From assembly GCF_023078335.1 (NCBI RefSeq), contig NZ_CP095550.1:4694001-4758000 (forward strand): 64,000 nt of DNA, in the 5' to 3' direction. Made by a program: the position numbers and the translations under genes. How positions within the stretch are numbered: the stretch's first letter is position 1; every line of letters starts with the position of its first letter. Below, piece after piece: positions 48,575 to 59,346 of the stretch. This stretch comes from Metabacillus endolithicus. GTDB taxonomy: Bacteria > Bacillota > Bacilli > Bacillales > Bacillaceae. The notes under the pieces were generated by a model. That model made no database searches. It worked only from the letters and a program-made list of their open reading frames with translations, and was not told where the DNA came from.

Positions 48575-50101
48575 ATGAATGAACAACAGCGCAAGGAAAG
48601 TACTCAAGTAAACCCATCGGACAAAAAATCCGAAAAGGACTACAGCCAGTATTTCCAAGCCGTATATATGCCGCCTTCTCTAAAAGATGCGAAGAAGCGT
48701 GGAAAAGAAGATGTAAAATATGATGGATTTTCGATTCCAGAAGAATTTAAAGGAATGGGACAAGGCCGTAAGTTTTATATTCGCACATATGGGTGTCAGA
48801 TGAATGAACATGACACAGAGGTAATGGCAGGGATTTTCATGGCATTGGGCTATGAGCCAACAGACGGTGTTGAAGATGCAAACGTGATTCTTCTAAACAC
48901 ATGTGCTATTCGTGAAAATGCAGAAAACAAAGTGTTTGGTGAATTAGGACACTTAAAAACATTAAAAAAAGAAAGACCAGATCTTTTATTAGGTGTTTGC
49001 GGCTGTATGTCACAAGAGGAATCGGTTGTGAATCGTATTCTTAAGGTACATCCTTTTGTTGATATGATTTTTGGCACACATAACATCCATCGTTTACCAC
49101 AAATTTTGAATGAAGCTTATCTTTCAAAAGAAATGGTTGTTGAAGTATGGTCAAAAGAGGGAGATGTTATTGAAAATCTTCCAAAAGTTCGTAAAGGAAA
49201 CATTAAGGCGTGGGTTAATATTATGTATGGTTGTGACAAGTTCTGTACGTATTGTATTGTTCCTTATACACGTGGTAAAGAACGCAGCCGTCGTCCTGAA
49301 GAAATTATCCAGGAAGTACGCCATTTAGCTGCACAAGGCTATAAAGAAATTACACTTCTTGGTCAAAATGTTAATGCGTACGGTAAGGATTTTGAGGATA
49401 TCGAATATGGATTAGGCGATTTAATGGATGAAATTCATAAGATTGACATTCCTCGTATTCGCTTTACTACAAGTCACCCTCGTGACTTTGATGATCATTT
49501 AATTGAAGTGTTAGCTAAAGGTGGTAACCTTCTGGATCATATTCATTTACCGGTTCAATCAGGTAGCTCTGAAATATTAAAAATTATGGCTCGTAAATAT
49601 TCACGTGAGAGCTATTTAGAGCTAGTTCGTAAAATTAAAGAAGCAATGCCTAACGCTTCTTTAACAACAGATATTATTGTTGGTTTCCCAAATGAAACGG
49701 AAGAACAATTCGAAGAAACACTTTCCCTTTACCGTGAGGTTGAATTTGATAGTGCTTATACGTTCATCTATTCCCCACGTGAAGGTACACCTGCAGCTAA
49801 AATGCAGGATAATGTACCAATGGAGGTTAAGAAAGAACGTCTCCAACGTTTAAACGCAGTTGTAAATGAAACTTCTGCTAAGAAATTAAAGGAATATGAA
49901 GGTCAGATTGTGAATGTTCTTGTTGAAGGTGAGAGTAAAAACAATCCAGAGGTTCTTGCAGGCTACACAGAAAAAAGTAAGCTTGTGAACTTTAGAGCAC
50001 CAAAATCGGCAATTGGTAAAATTGTTAAAGTTAAGATTATAAAAGCTAAAACATGGACGCTAGATGGAGAAATGGTAGAAGAAGCGGTTGAGGTGAAATA
50101 A
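48575..50101 (+). CDS. miaB: tRNA-2-methylthio-N6-dimethylallyladenosine synthase
   Basis: MiaB adds the 2-methylthio group to i6A37 in tRNAs that read UNN codons; the i6A is made by MiaA, also in this window. The 508-residue protein has a 65-residue leader extension typical of Bacillus, the N-terminal MTTase domain with three Cys ([25 protein letters not shown]), the radical-SAM Cys220-xxx-Cys224-xx-Cys227, and a C-terminal TRAM domain. ricA follows one base after the stop. That link is notable because RicA-RicF-RicT carries Fe-S clusters and also affects MiaB function in B. subtilis. Confidence 0.96.
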   Translation: MNEQQRKESTQVNPSDKKSEKDYSQYFQAVYMPPSLKDAKKRGKEDVKYDGFSIPEEFKGMGQGRKFYIRTYGCQMNEHDTEVMAGIFMALGYEPTDGVEDANVILLNTCAIRENAENKVFGELGHLKTLKKERPDLLLGVCGCMSQEESVVNRILKVHPFVDMIFGTHNIHRLPQILNEAYLSKEMVVEVWSKEGDVIENLPKVRKGNIKAWVNIMYGCDKFCTYCIVPYTRGKERSRRPEEIIQEVRHLAAQGYKEITLLGQNVNAYGKDFEDIEYGLGDLMDEIHKIDIPRIRFTTSHPRDFDDHLIEVLAKGGNLLDHIHLPVQSGSSEILKIMARKYSRESYLELVRKIKEAMPNASLTTDIIVGFPNETEEQFEETLSLYREVEFDSAYTFIYSPREGTPAAKMQDNVPMEVKKERLQRLNAVVNETSAKKLKEYEGQIVNVLVEGESKNNPEVLAGYTEKSKLVNFRAPKSAIGKIVKVKIIKAKTWTLDGEMVEEAVEVK

Positions 50102-50102
50102 T

Positions 50103-50540
50103 ATGACAAAAGTATATACAAAAGACGATATCGTAGTAAAAGCTCGAGAACTTGCACAAATGATTTCAGAATCAAAAGAAGTTGATTTCTTTAAACGAGC
50201 GGAAGCTCAGCTAAATGAAAATCAAAAAGTTCGTGAGATGATCGCAAGTATTAAAAGCTTACAAAAACAAGCAGTTAATTTTCAACACTATGGTAAACAT
50301 GAAGCATTAAAGCAAGTAGAAGAGAAAATTGACAAAATTCAAGGTGAACTTGATGAAATTCCAATTATCCAGGAATTTAAAGATTCACAAATTGAAGTAA
50401 ACGACTTACTTCAACTAGTTTCTCATACAATTTCTAATAAAGTAACAAATGAAATCATTACTTCAACTGGTGGTGACCTTTTAGCAGGTGAAACTGGTTC
50501 GAAAGTAAGAAGCTCTAAAGGCGGCAGCAGCTGTTCATAA
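50103..50540 (+). CDS. ricA: RicA (YmcA), YlbF/YmcA family
   Basis: A 145-residue, largely helical protein of the YlbF/YmcA family. In B. subtilis RicA, RicF and RicT form a complex that binds RNase Y, steers mRNA processing and is needed for competence, sporulation and biofilm. The N-terminus TKVYTKDDIVVKARELAQMI is the family mark. The C-terminus ends in GGSSCS, and the C-terminal Cys fits the cluster-binding seen in the family. It is translationally linked to miaB (one-base gap), and rny is encoded about 12 kb upstream. Confidence 0.93.
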   Translation: MTKVYTKDDIVVKARELAQMISESKEVDFFKRAEAQLNENQKVREMIASIKSLQKQAVNFQHYGKHEALKQVEEKIDKIQGELDEIPIIQEFKDSQIEVNDLLQLVSHTISNKVTNEIITSTGGDLLAGETGSKVRSSKGGSSCS

Positions 50541-50550
50541 TTTAAACTTT

Positions 50551-50582
50551 GGCAATCGGTTAAAAGAACCGATTGCCTTTTT
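50551..50582 (+). terminator. Rho-independent terminator after ricA
   Basis: GGCAATCGGTT pairs perfectly with AACCGATTGCC around AAAAG, then TTTTT. It lies between convergent genes; in the other direction the T-tract is poor. Confidence 0.93.
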
Positions 50583-51813
50583 ATGTGTCTTTCCTTTGCG
50601 ATGAAATCACTCCAAGTTTAACAATAAGAGGTTTGATGGATAGCCCTTGAATAAGTAAAGAAAAAAGCACAACACTAAAGGTTAATAATAGTACTGTTTC
50701 TTTGCCCTCGAAATCTGGTGAAAGACTTAAAGCTAATGCTATTGATAGACTTCCTTTTAATCCACCCCAATTAATTATATGTTTTTCTTTGCTTGATAAG
50801 CCCGATCTAAAAGCTGTACTAGTATAAACAGCTATTGCTCTGCCCACAATGACAATTATGATAGCTAAGAGTATCATTCCCCATTTCTGGCTAAAATCAA
50901 TATTTCTTATTTCAAGGCCGATCATTAGAAAAATAAGTGAGTTTGCAATCTGGGTGATGCTGTCCCAAAATGTGTTAATATTTGTTTTCGTCTGTTCTGA
51001 CATCCCAATTTTTGATCCATAGCTTCCAAAAACCAATCCTCCTACAACAACGGCAATAACTCCAGAAACATGAAAATGCTCTGCAATAAAATAACAACCA
51101 AAGAATAATAAAATTGAAAACGCCACTTCTAACGGATAATCATCAAAAGGCCTTAAAAATTGGCTGAATATAAAGCCTAATAATAAGCCGACAATTAATC
51201 CTCCAACACTAAATTTAAGGAATAATAGGATACCTGCACCAATGCCTGTAATGCCCATTTCTATATAGGATATTAAATAGATGGTTGAAATCTGAAATAG
51301 AACAACTGCAATTCCGTCATTTACTAAGGATTCACCTTCGATCGTAATTGCAAGGTTCTTTGGTACACCGAGAGTCTTAAAAATGGACAACACACTTATC
51401 GGATCAGTAGCACTCATTAATGCAGCGAATGTAAATGCTACAACTAAAGGTAAACCGATTATGTAGTATGAACCTAAACCAATTAATAAAAACGATAATA
51501 ATGTCCCTGCAAATGCAAGAGCAAGGATTGGTTTTCGTTGGTTATTTATTAAAGAAAACTCTAGCTTTAACGTTGCATCTCCTAATAAGATAGGTAAAAA
51601 CAATGAAATAATTATCGCTTGAAACACATTTGATTGTGTAATAAACTGCTCAGCTTCTTCGATAATTGGAATATCTGTTAGACCTAAGATAAGTCCAACA
51701 AGCACTAGAGCAATTGAATATGGCTGCTTTACAAGCTTCGCAATAGCTATTACGGCAATTGATATTGCAAGTAATATAAGAATTTGGATAAAAATTTCAT
51801 TGAATAAGTGCAT
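50581..51813 (-). CDS. CPA1-family Na+(K+)/H+ antiporter
   Basis: A cation/proton antiporter of 410 residues with about 12 hydrophobic segments. The functional core is recognisable: SATDPISVLSIFKTLGVP, then EGESLVNDGIAVVLF, with the Asp of the ND motif expected to carry ions. The start is taken as ATG 51813 (MHLFNEIFIQILIL) because GGAGG lies six bases upstream; an in-frame GTG 18 bases earlier overlaps that site. It is one of few - strand genes and interrupts the miaB-ricA-cotE order of B. subtilis, so it looks like an insertion in this lineage. The ion is not deducible. Confidence 0.88.
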   Translation of the reverse strand: MHLFNEIFIQILILLAISIAVIAIAKLVKQPYSIALVLVGLILGLTDIPIIEEAEQFITQSNVFQAIIISLFLPILLGDATLKLEFSLINNQRKPILALAFAGTLLSFLLIGLGSYYIIGLPLVVAFTFAALMSATDPISVLSIFKTLGVPKNLAITIEGESLVNDGIAVVLFQISTIYLISYIEMGITGIGAGILLFLKFSVGGLIVGLLLGFIFSQFLRPFDDYPLEVAFSILLFFGCYFIAEHFHVSGVIAVVVGGLVFGSYGSKIGMSEQTKTNINTFWDSITQIANSLIFLMIGLEIRNIDFSQKWGMILLAIIIVIVGRAIAVYTSTAFRSGLSSKEKHIINWGGLKGSLSIALALSLSPDFEGKETVLLLTFSVVLFSLLIQGLSIKPLIVKLGVISSQRKDT

Positions 51814-51848
51814 ATCTTCCTCCGGTTTCACATAGATTTTTTTGAACG

Positions 51849-51909
51849 CTCAACTAAATAATGACTTTTTTACCTTTCCCGTTAAACACGGAAAAATAAC
51901 ATAGTTGAG
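51849..51909. repeat. Nested inverted repeats upstream of the antiporter
   Basis: CTCAACTA (51849-51856) pairs with TAGTTGAG (51902-51909), and inside it TTTCCCGT pairs, with one bulge, with ACGGAAA (51888-51894). The element starts 36 bases before the antiporter's - strand start, so it would be in its leader. It may be a cis-regulatory RNA or an operator. It does not match a riboswitch class that I can identify by eye. Confidence 0.5.
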
Positions 51910-52025
51910 AGTGAAGTCTAAATTTGTTTTACATGATAAAGGCATTGGAAAGAAACATAGGCAATTATTTTATGGCTTACACATGCACCTTTTTGCTTTT
52001 TTAGGCACATATTCTGTCATCCCAG

Positions 52026-52033
52026 CATACAAT
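52026..52033 (+). promoter_or_regulatory. Candidate sigma-E -10 element of cotE
   Basis: CATACAAT is a perfect sigma-E -10 box (CATACAmT). Upstream, ACATATT resembles a -35, but the 12-base spacing is slightly short. In B. subtilis cotE has an early sigma-E promoter, so this is plausible rather than certain. Confidence 0.45.
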
Positions 52034-52089
52034 GTACTATACGTTACATGTATTGGCGTAACATGTCATAAATTCATTTAATTAATTAG

Positions 52090-52118
52090 CACATATGTTA
52101 CTAGCCTAGCATAGGATT
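52090..52118 (+). promoter_or_regulatory. Candidate sigma-K promoter of cotE
   Basis: An AC at 52091-52092, 17 bases, then CATAGGATT. One base differs from the sigma-K -10 consensus CATAnnnTA. A start about 27 bases before the cotE ATG is predicted. B. subtilis cotE also has a late sigma-K promoter. Confidence 0.45.
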
Positions 52119-52150
52119 AAATGAAGATTCATTGAGGAGGGTATGCTCGA

Positions 52151-52693
52151 ATGTCTGAATACAGAGAGATTATTACAAAAGCAGTTGTTGCAAAAGGACG
52201 TAAATTTTCACAATGTACACATACGATTTCACCATCGCAAAAACCTGCGAGCATTTTAGGTGGTTGGATTATTAACCATAACTATGATGCGCATAAGAAA
52301 GGTAAAACAGTTGAAGTTGAAGGTACTTATGATATTAATGTTTGGTATTCTTACAACGAAAACACAAAAACTGAAGTTGTTACAGAACGTGTAGATTATG
52401 TAGATGTGATTAAGCTTAGATATAAAGATGATAACTTTATTGATGATGAACATGAAGTAATTTGTAAGGCACTTCAACAACCAAACTGTTTAGAAGTAAC
52501 AATTTCACCAAACGGAAATAAAATTATTGTTCAAGCGGAACGCGAACATCTTGCAGAGGTTATTGGTGAAACTAAAGTTTGTGTACACGTTAATCCAGAA
52601 GGCTGCGATGATGATGATTGTTGGGAAGAAGAATTAGAAGATGAGTTTGAAGACTTGAATCCTGAGTTTTTAGTTGGAGATGTAGAAGAGTAA
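52151..52693 (+). CDS. cotE: Outer spore coat morphogenetic protein CotE
   Basis: CotE assembles as a ring around the forespore and recruits the outer coat proteins. The 180-residue protein starts [18 protein letters not shown] and contains the family segment [15 protein letters not shown]. The last 30 residues are strongly acidic ([16 protein letters not shown]), as in B. subtilis, where the C-terminus binds other coat proteins. A GAGGAGGG site precedes the ATG. Two sporulation-type promoter matches lie upstream. Confidence 0.97.
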   Translation: MSEYREIITKAVVAKGRKFSQCTHTISPSQKPASILGGWIINHNYDAHKKGKTVEVEGTYDINVWYSYNENTKTEVVTERVDYVDVIKLRYKDDNFIDDEHEVICKALQQPNCLEVTISPNGNKIIVQAEREHLAEVIGETKVCVHVNPEGCDDDDCWEEELEDEFEDLNPEFLVGDVEE

Positions 52694-52722
52694 CTAGGGG
52701 GAAGCAACCTCCTAGTTTTTTT
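52692..52722 (+). terminator. Rho-independent terminator after cotE
   Basis: AACTAGGGGG pairs with CCTCCTAGTT (ten pairs, one G-T) around AAGCAA, then T7. Confidence 0.92.
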
Positions 52723-52826
52723 GTTTTCACTTGAGCTTTTAAAATTAGAACAATAAAAACCATAATATATTAATGGTTGTTACGAAAATTTCCAACCTCC
52801 TACTTTCACTAGAAATTGTCGATTTA

Positions 52827-52835
52827 TGTTATAAT
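52827..52835 (+). promoter_or_regulatory. Extended -10 promoter of mutS
   Basis: TGTTATAAT combines the TGn extension with a perfect TATAAT. No good -35 is seen at 16-18 bases, as is usual for extended -10 promoters. It lies about 100 bases before the mutS ATG. Confidence 0.55.
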
Positions 52836-52934
52836 GGAGGATATTGAAAAAAGGCTAATTTTCACCATAGATAAAGATTTTACGAATGGAAAATAACCTA
52901 TATAGAACGTTAACAGTGGTATTGGAGGATAAAC

Positions 52935-55534
52935 ATGGCAACTTACACGCCAATGATACAGCAATATTTAAAGATTAAGGCAGATTATCAAGATGCCTTT
53001 TTATTTTTCCGTTTAGGAGATTTTTATGAAATGTTTTTTCAAGATGCTGTTAAGGCATCACAGGAATTAGAAATTACTTTAACAAGCCGTGATGGAGGCG
53101 GAGAAGAAAGAATACCAATGTGTGGGGTTCCTTATCATTCTGCTCCTAACTATATCGAACAATTAATTACAAAAGGTTATAAGGTTGCTATTTGCGAGCA
53201 AACCGAAGATCCGAAGCAGGCAAAAGGTGTAGTTAGAAGAGAAGTTGTTCAACTTATTACACCAGGTACTGTAATGGATGGAAAAGGAATTCAAGAAAAA
53301 GAGAACAATTATATTGCTTCCATAACTGAATTTGATTCTCAATTTGGTTTGGCATTAAGTGATTTAACAACGGGTGAAAACCTTGTTGCATATTGTTCAA
53401 GTTTTGATGATTTATTAAACGAAATCTATTCTGTAGGTGCAAAAGAAATTGTGATTTTAAGTGATTTTCAAGAAAACTGGAAAAAGCAGCTTATAGATCG
53501 ATGTCAAGCAACTTTATCCTATCAAAAAGAATCATCAATTTCAGAACAGTTTTCTTCACTGGTTGAAGAAATAAATGATGAACGGCTAGTTACAACATTT
53601 GGTAGACTATTATCCTATTTAGAACGGACTCAAAAACGTAGTTTAGATCACTTGCAAAAACTAAAAGTGTACTATCTTCATGATGCGATGAAGATCGACT
53701 TTTTTCAAAAAGAAATCTTGAACTAACAGAAACAATTCGTTCAAAAGGGAAAAAAGGCTCGCTTTTATGGTTGTTAGATGAAACAAAGACGGCAATGGGT
53801 GGAAGACTCTTAAAACAATGGGTAGACAAGCCACTTGTAGATAAGGTGAAAATTGAAAAGCGATTGTCAATGGTTGAAACTTTAATGGAACACTTTTTCG
53901 AACGAGAAAACCTAAGGCAATTATTAAAGGAAGTATATGATTTAGAGCGCCTAGCTGGTCGAGTAGCGTTTGGTAATGTAAATGCAAGAGACCTTATTCA
54001 ACTTAAAAAATCGTTACAGCAGGTTCCAGCAATAGAAAGTCTATGTCAATCTTTACAAAGTGAGACATTTTCTGTAGAAAGGTTAGATTCTTGTGAGGAT
54101 TTAACAAATTTATTAGAACGTTCGATAATTGAAAACCCACCTTTATCCGTTAAGGAAGGGAACATTATAAACGATGGTTATAACGATCAATTAGATCAGT
54201 ATCGTGATGCCAGCCGAAATGGAAAAACCTGGATTGCTCAGCTTGAACAGCAAGAGCGTCAAAAAACAGGAATTAAGTCACTGAAGATTGGCTATAACAA
54301 AGTTTTTGGCTATTATATTGAAGTAACCAGAGCAAACCTTCACCTTTTAGAAGAAGGCATGTATGAGCGTAAGCAAACATTGTCTAATGCTGAACGCTTT
54401 ATTACTCCTGCTCTAAAAGAAAAAGAGTCACTAATCTTAGAAGCAGAAGAAAAAATTGTAGAATTAGAATATCAATTATTTGTTGAGATTAGAGAAAAAA
54501 TCAAGCAATATATCCCTAGATTACAAGGTTTAGCTAAACGTCTCAGTGAATTAGATGTACTTCAGTGTTTTGCAACTGTAAGTGAAAATCGTCACTATTG
54601 CAAGCCTGCATTTTCTTTATATAATGAACTATTTATTAAGAATGGTCGTCATCCAGTTGTAGAGAAAGTAATGGATACTCAGGAATACGTAGCAAATGAT
54701 TGTTATTTTAACAATGAACGACATATGCTGCTTATCACAGGACCAAATATGTCAGGAAAAAGCACGTATATGCGTCAAATAGCTTTAACGTCAATACTAG
54801 CTCAAATAGGTTGCTATGTACCTGCTTCAGAAGCTGTTTTACCTATATTTGATCAAATTTTCACGAGAATTGGTGCAGCTGATGACCTCATATCAGGTCA
54901 AAGTACGTTTATGGTAGAAATGCTTGAAGCTAAAAATGCCATTGCTCATGCTACTTCTCAAAGCTTAATATTGTTTGATGAAATCGGCAGAGGAACCTCA
55001 ACTTATGATGGTATGGCTCTAGCACAAGCTATTATTGAACATATTCATGAAAAAATAGGCGCTAAAACATTATTCTCAACACACTATCATGAACTAACAG
55101 TTCTCGAAGAACAATTACAATCGTTAAAAAATATTCATGTAAAAGCCATTGAGGAAAATGGAAAAGTTGTGTTTTTACACAAAATTGAAGAAGGTGCAGC
55201 AGATAAAAGTTATGGAATACATGTAGCAGAACTTGCTGAACTCCCAAAATCTTTAATTGTACGTGCGAAAGAAATATTGAAGGATTTAGAAAAAGACAGT
55301 AAAGGGACAAGTTCTGTCACATCAAAGAAGAGTGAAAGGGTAAAAGAAGAATCTTTTATAGACTCTCAGCTTTCTCTGTTCCCGGATCATGGGCAACAGC
55401 CTTCGACTAAAGTACCAACTCTATCTAAAAAAGAACAAAATGTTGTTGATCAATTAAAATCTATGAATCTTTTAGAAATGACTCCTCTTGATGCAATCAA
55501 TGCACTATATCAATTGCAGAAAAAGGTGAAATAA
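52935..55534 (+). pseudogene. mutS: DNA mismatch repair protein MutS, frameshifted
   Basis: MutS binds mismatches and small loops and starts repair. The N-terminal domain shows the mismatch-binding segment [13 protein letters not shown]; the C-terminal ATPase has Walker [10 protein letters not shown] near residue 603 and the [14 protein letters not shown]alker B region. The frame breaks in T6 at 53700-53705. With seven T the sequence reads [20 protein letters not shown]; as written it ends in a TAA a few codons later. The remaining frame is intact to 55534. Corrected length is about 866 residues, normal. Without correction the product would lack the ATPase and be inactive. Confidence 0.93.
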
Positions 55535-55556
55535 AAGCAAGAAGGCGGTGAGATAA

Positions 55557-57453
55557 TTGGGGAAAATAATTCGCCTGGATGATATGTTATCAAATAAAAT
55601 TGCAGCAGGAGAGGTCGTTGAACGACCTGCTTCTGTTGTGAAAGAGTTATTAGAAAATGCGGTAGATGCAAACAGTACGATTGTAGAAATTGATATTGAG
55701 GAAGCTGGTTTAGGTAAAATTAGAATTGTTGATAATGGTGATGGAATTGAACCTGATGATTGTTTAAATGCTTTCCACCGTCATGCCACAAGTAAAATTA
55801 AAGATGAAAATGATCTTTTTCGGATTCGAACTCTCGGCTTTAGAGGAGAAGCGCTTCCAAGTATTGCTTCTGTTTCTTTACTTGATATGAAAACAAGTAC
55901 AGGGGAAGGAGCTGGGACAAATCTAATTTTATCTGGTGGGAAAATTGAAAAACATGAATCAACCTCAAGTCGAAAAGGAACAGATATCACGGTTAGAAAT
56001 CTCTTTTTCAATACACCAGCCAGGTTGAAATACATGAAAACTGTTCACACGGAATTAGGAAACATTACGGACATTGTAAACCGTATTGCACTTGCACATC
56101 CAGAGGTGTCCATACGCTTAGTTCATAATGGTAAGAAGCTTCTTCATACAAATGGAAATGGAGATGTTCGTCAGGTATTGGCTTCAATCTATGGACTTTC
56201 CATTGCGAAAAAAATGAAAAAGTTAACGTTAGAGTCTTTAGATTTTGAAATAAATGGCTATGTTGCTTTACCTGAAATAACAAGAGCCTCCCGAAACTAT
56301 ATATCAACGATCATTAATGGGCGATTTATTAAAAATTATTCCCTTGTTAAGGCCATTCAGCAAGGATATCATACATTGCTCCCAATAGGACGCTTTCCCA
56401 TTGTATTCTTAGAAATAAAAATGGATCCGTTATTAGTTGATGTGAATGTTCATCCTTCTAAGCTTGAGGTGAGGTTAAGTAAGGAAGCAGAACTAAATGA
56501 ACTGATTACAAATGGAATAAAAGATGTCTTTAAACAACAGCAACTTATACCATCTGTAGAATCTCCAAAAATGACGAAAGTAAAGTCGGATGATGAGCAG
56601 CAACAATTTACCTTTGATCATAGTAGAGAGGATGTTAATGAAAAGCCTCAGCATTTCAACAAACATCCTTAACTCAGAGAACACCAATATTAGAGGAAAA
56701 AGAACAACAGCTTTATAATAAAATAGAGATTAGCTGGCAACATCAGGATCAAATAGATGAAGAATTTCATCATGAAACTGAAACAGTGGCAGTTCATCAT
56801 GAAGAAGAGGTTTTTGAAGAGAACCTGTCTTATGATGATAAACAGAATCAACAACCACTATTACAAGAAGAAAGAGTACCTGTTTTATACCCAATTGGTC
56901 AAATGCATGGAACATATATATTATTTCAAAATGATAGAGGCTATTTATCATAGATCAACATGCTGCACAAGAGCGGATTAAGTATGAATACTTTAAAGAA
57001 AAAGTCGGAGAGGTTCACTCGGAGGTTCAAGAGCTTTTGGTGCCTCTAACATTTGAATACTCAACTAATGAGACAATGATTATTGAAGAACATTTAAATG
57101 CATTAGCACAAGTGGGGATTTTTCTTGAGCCTTTTGGTCGTAATAGTTACATTGTACGCTCTCATCCACAGTGGTTTCCTAGAGATGAAGAAAAGAGTAC
57201 GATCGAGGAAATCATTCAGCAGGTACTCGATGATAAGAAGATAAATATTAAGAAACTTCGTGAAGAAGCAGCGATTATGATGAGTTGCAAAGCTTCCATC
57301 AAAGCGAACCATCACTTGCGGAACGATGAGATTTTTGCATTACTTGAAACGTTAAGAAAAACTACTGATCCATTTACTTGTCCACATGGAAGGCCGATTA
57401 TTGTTCATTACTCGACTTATGAAATGGAGAAGATGTTTAAGAGAGTAATGTGA
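55557..57453 (+). pseudogene. mutL: DNA mismatch repair protein MutL, two frameshifts
   Basis: MutL is the GHKL ATPase and nicking endonuclease that acts after MutS. The N-terminus has the ATP-lid motifs ([40 protein letters not shown]). The C-terminus has the endonuclease motif [12 protein letters not shown] and the zinc-linked CPHGRP. The start is TTG behind AAGGCGGTGA. One base seems missing near 56667-56670 (after NKHP) and one near 56941-56943 (GLFIIDQHA expected, a T lost). Corrected length is about 632 residues, as in B. subtilis. As written, the ATPase half is separated from the endonuclease domain. Confidence 0.93.
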
Positions 57454-57481
57454 AAAAACAGAAGTATTAAATCAGAACAAC

Positions 57482-57505
57482 AGTCCTCTTTTTTGAGGCT
57501 TTTTT
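57482..57505 (+). terminator. Probable terminator after mutL
   Basis: A short stem AG(T)CCTC with GAGGCT around T6, followed by TTTTTT. It is weaker than the others in the window. Confidence 0.6.
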
Positions 57506-57616
57506 AATTTTAGTGAAAGACTTCTAAAAATGTAAAAAGCTATAAAACCATATTTTTCGAAACCGGTATTACTTTTCGAGATTCTTTATCGCATCTCACT
57601 TTTTACATAGATTAAT

Positions 57617-57653
57617 GTGAAATTCTAGTTTTTAAAATAATCTAGATTTTCAC
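57617..57653 (+). repeat. Inverted repeat in the mutL-miaA gap
   Basis: GTGAAATTCTAG and CTAGATTTTCAC pair over 12 positions with one T-T mismatch around a 13-base loop, followed by TTTGTTTG. It could be a second terminator. The other 350 or so bases between mutL and miaA are very A/T-rich, and I see no gene in them. Confidence 0.5.
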
Positions 57654-57897
57654 TTTGTTTGTATTGATTTTAACTTAAAATGAAAAATAATAATGTTATG
57701 TAAACTGAAAATGTAAAGGTTTCTTCCTGAAAATTTTATATAAAATTGCTGTTTATAACGTTTATTACCCAGTTTGAAAAAATAATAATAGAATGTTTAC
57801 AATTATATTAAAAAGGAAACAATAATCTGGTGTTCATATCGTACACATGATAAGATGATGAACGTAGAATCTATTTGATGTGAAAGAGTGGTTGTGT

Positions 57898-58836
57898 TTG
57901 AATAGAAAGAAAATCATCGTCATCATTGGTCCAACAGCAGTTGGAAAAACGAAACTTAGCATTGACCTTGCCCACCGGTTAGATGGTGAAATTATTAGCG
58001 GTGATTCAATGCAAATTTATAAAGGCATGGACATAGGAACAGCCAAAATTAGCGCAGATGAGATGGAGGGTATTCCTCATCATCTTATAGATATTAAAAA
58101 TCCGGATGACGATTTTTCAGTAGCGGAATTTCAAGGAAAAGTTAGACCCTTAATTGATGACATTACAAGAGAAAACAAAATGCCAATGATTGTTGGAGGG
58201 ACAGGCTTATATATACAATCTGTTTTATATGATTATCAGTTTACTGAATCTCCATCAGATCCTGAATTTAGGAAGAAGCTTGAAGAATCCCTAAAAATTA
58301 ATGGTGAACATGCCATACATCAATTATTAGTTGATGTTGATCCGGAGTCTGCTAGTAAAATCCATCCAAATAATACAAGAAGAGTTATTAGAGCCTTAGA
58401 AATTTTTCATTGTACCGGTGTGACAATGGCAGAGCATCTGAAACAACAGGAAAGCCAACTTTTGTATGATGTAGCCTTAGTTGGTTTAACGATGGACAGA
58501 GATATTTTATATGCCAGGATTAACGAGCGTGTTGATTCTATGATCAAACAAGGACTCATTGAGGAAGTAAAGAAGCTGTATGATATTGGCATACGTGATA
58601 CACAGGCAATAAAAGCAATAGGCTACAAAGAAATTTATGACTACCTTGATGGTTTAACATCACTTGAAGATGCAATAATCCAATTAAAGCAGAATTCAAG
58701 AAGATATGCTAAACGTCAGTTAACATGGTTTCGAAATAAAATGGATGTTAAATGGTTTAATATGACCCCACCTATAAATCATGAACAAAAGCTGGATGAA
58801 ATTTTTACATACATAGCAGGAAAGCTGAAACTTTAA
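57898..58836 (+). CDS. miaA: tRNA dimethylallyltransferase MiaA
   Basis: MiaA transfers the dimethylallyl group from DMAPP to A37 of tRNAs reading UNN codons, the substrate for MiaB. The P-loop GPTAVGKT is at residues 11-18, followed by [16 protein letters not shown], and the later [14 protein letters not shown] is a family mark. I chose TTG 57898 ([18 protein letters not shown]), which gives 312 residues, the family size. An in-frame GTG 18 bases upstream adds residues not typical of MiaA. hfq follows 38 bases downstream, the classic miaA-hfq pair. Confidence 0.95.
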   Translation: MNRKKIIVIIGPTAVGKTKLSIDLAHRLDGEIISGDSMQIYKGMDIGTAKISADEMEGIPHHLIDIKNPDDDFSVAEFQGKVRPLIDDITRENKMPMIVGGTGLYIQSVLYDYQFTESPSDPEFRKKLEESLKINGEHAIHQLLVDVDPESASKIHPNNTRRVIRALEIFHCTGVTMAEHLKQQESQLLYDVALVGLTMDRDILYARINERVDSMIKQGLIEEVKKLYDIGIRDTQAIKAIGYKEIYDYLDGLTSLEDAIIQLKQNSRRYAKRQLTWFRNKMDVKWFNMTPPINHEQKLDEIFTYIAGKLKL

Positions 58837-58874
58837 TCGAATTAAAAGGTATAGATAAAAGAGGAGGACGAAAC

Positions 58875-59102
58875 ATGAAGCAATCAATCAATATTCAAGA
58901 TCAATTTCTTAATCAACTTCGTAAGGATGGAACTTTTGTAACTGTTTTTTTATTAAATGGATTCCAATTAAGAGGCCTTGTTAAGGGCTTTGATAACTTT
59001 ACAGTATTGTTAGAAACAGAGGGTAAGCAACAGCTTATTTACAAACATGCTATTTCAACATTTTCACCACAAAAAAACATACAAATAGAACTAGAGCAAT
59101 AA
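58875..59102 (+). CDS. hfq: RNA-binding protein Hfq
   Basis: A hexameric Sm-like RNA chaperone. The 75-residue protein shows Sm1 ([20 protein letters not shown]) and Sm2 (YKHAIST), the latter with the typical lysine-histidine pair at the proximal face. It lacks the long C-terminal tail of enterobacterial Hfq, as in other bacilli. The GAGGAGG site and the miaA neighbour confirm it. A long terminator follows. Confidence 0.97.
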   Translation: MKQSINIQDQFLNQLRKDGTFVTVFLLNGFQLRGLVKGFDNFTVLLETEGKQQLIYKHAISTFSPQKNIQIELEQ

Positions 59103-59106
59103 AAGT

Positions 59107-59145
59107 AAGGGAGTTGATGAAAAACATCAACTCCCTTTATTTTTT
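59107..59145 (+). terminator. Rho-independent terminator after hfq
   Basis: A perfect 13-base-pair stem (AAGGGAGTTGATG and its complement) around AAAAA, then TTATTTTTT. Confidence 0.96.
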
Positions 59146-59346
59146 GAAATTTATCATTTAAATAGATCTCAAGGTTTTAATTTATGGAAAACTGAATATA
59201 GATAAAGGAATGGATATTTCTTGGGAAAGCGCAGAAACCAACAAAATTCCTCCTTTTTTGCGTTTGCCGTTTGGACAATTTCATTCCATAGTCAAATTTT
59301 TAAAAAGCTCACGTATACTAAGTAACAGATAGTGAGGTGAAGGTCT

